A stretch of 64,000 bases of DNA from Roseibacterium elongatum DSM 19469 (GTDB taxonomy: Bacteria > Pseudomonadota > Alphaproteobacteria > Rhodobacterales > Rhodobacteraceae), in the NCBI RefSeq assembly GCF_000590925.1, contig NZ_CP004372.1, positions 1,159,001 to 1,223,000 of the forward strand, in the 5' to 3' direction. Of this stretch, positions 61,209-64,000 are shown piece by piece (within the stretch, counting starts at the first letter, position 1; every line of letters begins with the position of its first letter). Under the pieces are notes generated by a model. The model was given only the letters and a program-made list of their open reading frames with translations. It did no database searches and was not told the origin of the DNA. Made by a program: the position numbers and the translations under genes.

Positions 61209-63962
61209 ATGGCAGATGATGAGCGGTTGCGTGAGGCCCTGCTCGAACTGCAGATTCTGCGCGAGCGGGAAGCGCGCGTCCTGGAAGAGACACGCACCCT
61301 GCTGGAGTGCGTCGAAGCGTATTCGACGGCGCCCAGTGCAGGTGCCGCGCTTGCGTCGATCTTCGTGTCCCTGGCACAGAAGATCGGGGCAGACCTGTCC
61401 ATGCTGGTGGTCCCGGACGAGGCCGGCAGCCTCAGGGTCGTTGCCTGCAGCGAGGCGGCCTATCTGGGCGAGACCTTGCGCGCCCCTGTCGATGTTTTTG
61501 CGCGCCCGCGCAATATCGCCGACCTCAACCTGTTGGGCGAATGGTCCGGTGCGATCGATCCTGAAACCTTTCCCGGCCTGATCGTCGCGCCGGTCAGCGA
61601 CAGCCTGGCCTTGATGGCCTTGCGCAAGGCGCCGCACCCGTTTCGCAAGACCGACGTTCCCCTGGTTCAGCGTCTTTCCGGACTGGCCGCGCAAGCCCTC
61701 CAGAACCGCGAGGTGGCCGCGGAAAAGGACCTGCTCGCCGCCACGATTTCGGGGTCGTCCTCGGGCTTTGCCATTGCCGATGCGACCGATCCGAACCGTC
61801 CGCTTGTCTACGTGAACGCGGCGTTCGAAAGGATATCGGGTTACAGCGCGGCCGAATCCCTTGGCCGGAACTGCCGCTTTCTGAACGCCGAGCCCGAGGG
61901 CGCGCCGGAACGCGTTCGCCTAGGCCGCGCCGTGGCCGAGGCCACGGGGGGTACCTTTCTCCTGCGCAATCGCCGCAAATCGGGCGAGCTTTTCTGGAAC
62001 GAGTTGACCCTTTTCCCGGTGCGCGATACGGCCGGCACCGTCCGCAACCTCGTGGCGACGCAGTCGGATGTCTCCGACCGGGTGGCGGCCGCGGCCGAGC
62101 GCGACCAGGCCAACGACCGCATGCGGCGGGCCCTGGCGGCGACCGAGGATGCCTTTCTGCTGCTCGACCGGGACCAGCGCGTCGTCTTCGCCAACGATGC
62201 GGTCGAGGGGCTGTTTCCGGCCGATGGGCTGCAATGGGCGCGCGGCACGCATTTTTCCCAGAACTGGGCCCGCTATCTCGAGGGGTGCCGCGACCTTCCG
62301 GGCCGGGTCACCGCGCTGCTGCGCAACCCCGACATCCCGGCCTTGTCCCATCTGCCATCGGGCCGCGAGGTCGACCTTCCCGACGGCCGCAACGTGCTGA
62401 TGCGGGCGGGGGTGCTGGATGATGGCGGCCTCGTGGTGTCCGCCACAGATATCACGGCGATGAAGTCGGCCGAGCGCCTCTTGTCGCAGCGTCTGGCCGC
62501 CATCGAAGCGACATCGGACGGCATCGCGGTCACCGACGATGGGGGCCGCCTGATCTACCTGAATTCGTCCGCGTCATATCTGCTGGGGTTTGCCGAGGCG
62601 CGCAGCGGCCTTGGCCAGCGCTGGCGGGACCGCTACGCCCCCGGACCCGAGCGCACAAGGCCGGGTGCGCCCTTTGCCACGACCCTCAGCCGTGCCAGTG
62701 GCGAGACAGTGCAAACCCATGAAATCAGTGGCGCGCCTCTGGATGGCGGCGGATCGGTCATCGTGATCCGCGACATTACCGAGAACCTGGCCACGGCGGC
62801 GCGGGAAGAGGACCTCATGGCCGAGCTTCTGCGGATGCAGCGGCAAGAGGCGATCGCGCAACTGACTGCCGGGGTCGCCCATGACTTCAACAACCTGCTC
62901 TCGGCGATCAATGGCTCGGCCACCCTGATCGGCATGATCGACGACCTGCCTGCCGAGGTAAAACCGCATCTCGAGCGGATCGCCACCGCCGGTGCACAAT
63001 CGGCGAAGCTGGTTGCGCGGCTGCTGGATATCGGGGCCGGCTCCGAGACGACCGGGACGTTCGCGCTTTCCTCGATCCTCGCCGATCTGCCAAGCCTCGT
63101 GGCGCCCAGCCTGCCGGGGCGAATCGCCTTCGCGATCGAAGACGGAACACCGCCGGTCGCCTTGCGTGGAACGGCCAGCAGCCTGAGCCAGATCCTGATC
63201 AATCTGATCCTGAACGCGCGCGATGCCATCGGGGCGGCGGATGGCCGGATCGCGCTCTCGGTGACGCGGTTCGCGGCGACGCAGGCAAAGGATCTTGCCG
63301 TCGGCTCCCTTGACCCGGGCCGCACTTATGCGCGGCTGGCCGTGCAGGATACGGGCGCGGGCATGGATGCCGAAACGGCGAGCGATATCTTCCGGCCCTA
63401 CTTCACCACCAAGGGGCGGCAGGGTACGGGGTTGGGTCTGGCCACGGCGGCGATGCAGATCCGATCTGTCGGCGGTGCGCTCGGGGTTCAAACGGCACCG
63501 GGGGCGGGCACAAGATTGACGGTGTATTGGCCCATCGCCGAGCTGCGACCCCGGACCGAGGCGGCGACCTTGGCCGCGGATGACGATCTCACCGGTTTGA
63601 CGATCCTCGTGGTGGACGATGACCCCAATGTGGGCGCCGTCCTGGCCTCGTTTCTCGAGGCGCGGGGCGCCGAGGTGGCCGGATGCGAGGATCCGCGCGA
63701 TGCGCTGGCCGTAATAGAGGAAGACCCGGCCGCATGGTCCGCCCTGATCACCGATTACGACATGCCGGCCATGAGCGGCGGGGCCCTTGCGGCGGCGGCG
63801 ATAGCGGCGGCGCCCGACCTGCCCGTTTTCGTGGTGACCGCCTTGTCCAAACGCCTGTCCGACCCAAGGCTCATGGACGGCAAGGCGGCGGGGATCTTTG
63901 CCAAACCCATCGATCTCGAGGCGTTGGCGCAGGCCCTGGCCGCACAGGCCGTGAAGCGGTAA
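61209..63962 (+). CDS. LOV-domain hybrid histidine kinase
   Basis: A 917-aa soluble kinase. Residues about 25-170 are GAF-like. Residues 178-292 are a LOV domain: GRNCRFL at 219-225 with adduct Cys222, NRRKSGELFWN at 254-264, and Gln285 in VATQSD, all matching LOV flavin-binding positions. Two further PAS-like domains (about 305-420 and 425-530) precede the HisKA His558 (GVAHDFNNL), the HATPase (NLILNARDAIG, DTGAGM, GTGLGL) and a C-terminal receiver (LVVDDDP, phospho-Asp849 in LITDYDMP). There is no membrane segment. It follows the FIST gene, so it may combine NosP/NO input with blue light. ATG 61209 is taken; the ribosome-binding site is weak. Confidence 0.92.
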   Translation: MADDERLREALLELQILREREARVLEETRTLLECVEAYSTAPSAGAALASIFVSLAQKIGADLSMLVVPDEAGSLRVVACSEAAYLGETLRAPVDVFARPRNIADLNLLGEWSGAIDPETFPGLIVAPVSDSLALMALRKAPHPFRKTDVPLVQRLSGLAAQALQNREVAAEKDLLAATISGSSSGFAIADATDPNRPLVYVNAAFERISGYSAAESLGRNCRFLNAEPEGAPERVRLGRAVAEATGGTFLLRNRRKSGELFWNELTLFPVRDTAGTVRNLVATQSDVSDRVAAAAERDQANDRMRRALAATEDAFLLLDRDQRVVFANDAVEGLFPADGLQWARGTHFSQNWARYLEGCRDLPGRVTALLRNPDIPALSHLPSGREVDLPDGRNVLMRAGVLDDGGLVVSATDITAMKSAERLLSQRLAAIEATSDGIAVTDDGGRLIYLNSSASYLLGFAEARSGLGQRWRDRYAPGPERTRPGAPFATTLSRASGETVQTHEISGAPLDGGGSVIVIRDITENLATAAREEDLMAELLRMQRQEAIAQLTAGVAHDFNNLLSAINGSATLIGMIDDLPAEVKPHLERIATAGAQSAKLVARLLDIGAGSETTGTFALSSILADLPSLVAPSLPGRIAFAIEDGTPPVALRGTASSLSQILINLILNARDAIGAADGRIALSVTRFAATQAKDLAVGSLDPGRTYARLAVQDTGAGMDAETASDIFRPYFTTKGRQGTGLGLATAAMQIRSVGGALGVQTAPGAGTRLTVYWPIAELRPRTEAATLAADDDLTGLTILVVDDDPNVGAVLASFLEARGAEVAGCEDPRDALAVIEEDPAAWSALITDYDMPAMSGGALAAAAIAAAPDLPVFVVTALSKRLSDPRLMDGKAAGIFAKPIDLEALAQALAAQAVKR

Positions 63963-64000
63963 GGCGACTGCAAGCCGCTCCCACCGGACGGCGACACCGA

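Overview
The window is high-GC, densely packed DNA with many 4-bp ATGA gene overlaps and several TTG/GTG starts. The gene families (Hsp33-NUDIX-CCA operon, DUF2794, PetP/PetR-like regulators next to an HDAC-xseB-ispA-dxs run, FbpA/FbpB iron uptake, a BacNav-type sodium channel) point to an alphaproteobacterium of the Rhodobacteraceae/Roseobacter type, probably marine. This is inferred from gene content only; no rRNA or tRNA gene was seen.

Positions 1-29,050 are a surface-polysaccharide island. From the left it holds a truncated O-antigen ligase/polymerase-like membrane protein, a GT4 glycosyltransferase, a sulfotransferase, galU, a PL15-type oligoalginate lyase, and a plus-strand run of Alg8-like polymerase, Alg44-like PilZ/membrane-fusion protein, PL5 (AlgL-type) lyase, a secreted beta-helix/RTX protein and a 302-aa outer-membrane-type protein. 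Next come a 1537-aa multi-enzyme fusion (GT-A-like domain, alginate-lyase-like domain, GT2), a 711-aa double glycosyltransferase, a periplasmic ClpP-fold protein, a UDP-glucuronate 4-epimerase-like enzyme, GalE, a Wza-type export lipoprotein and a last GT4. Alg8, the PL5 lyase and the PL15 lyase keep the key residues of the alginate enzymes. The usual algD, algK, algE, algG, algX and algA are absent from this stretch, so the polymer is best called alginate-like and its export partner may be the Wza-type protein.

Positions 29,200-53,450 are mainly housekeeping: hslO-nudix-cca, a LysE-type exporter, a heterodimeric ABC exporter pair, a VOC protein, a TrmA/RlmD-family RNA methyltransferase and a voltage-gated sodium channel. 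The minus-strand operon petP-petR-HDAC-xseB-ispA-dxs lies opposite ilvE. DUF2794, an NlpC/P60 peptidase, leucyl aminopeptidase, a beta-carbonic anhydrase with SbtA/SbtB bicarbonate-uptake genes, a MuiA-like DUF4139 protein and asd follow.

Positions 53,760-63,962 hold a DEAD-box helicase, an MFS transporter, a convergent FbpA/FbpB iron-transport pair without an ATPase gene, and a three-gene signalling cluster: a globin, a FIST-domain (NosP-like) protein and a 917-aa hybrid histidine kinase. One sensor domain of that kinase has the full LOV photoreceptor signature.

The most notable items are the sulfated-alginate-like island with its lyase/glycosyltransferase fusion, and the globin-FIST-LOV kinase cluster, which looks built to combine gas (NO/O2) and blue-light signals.
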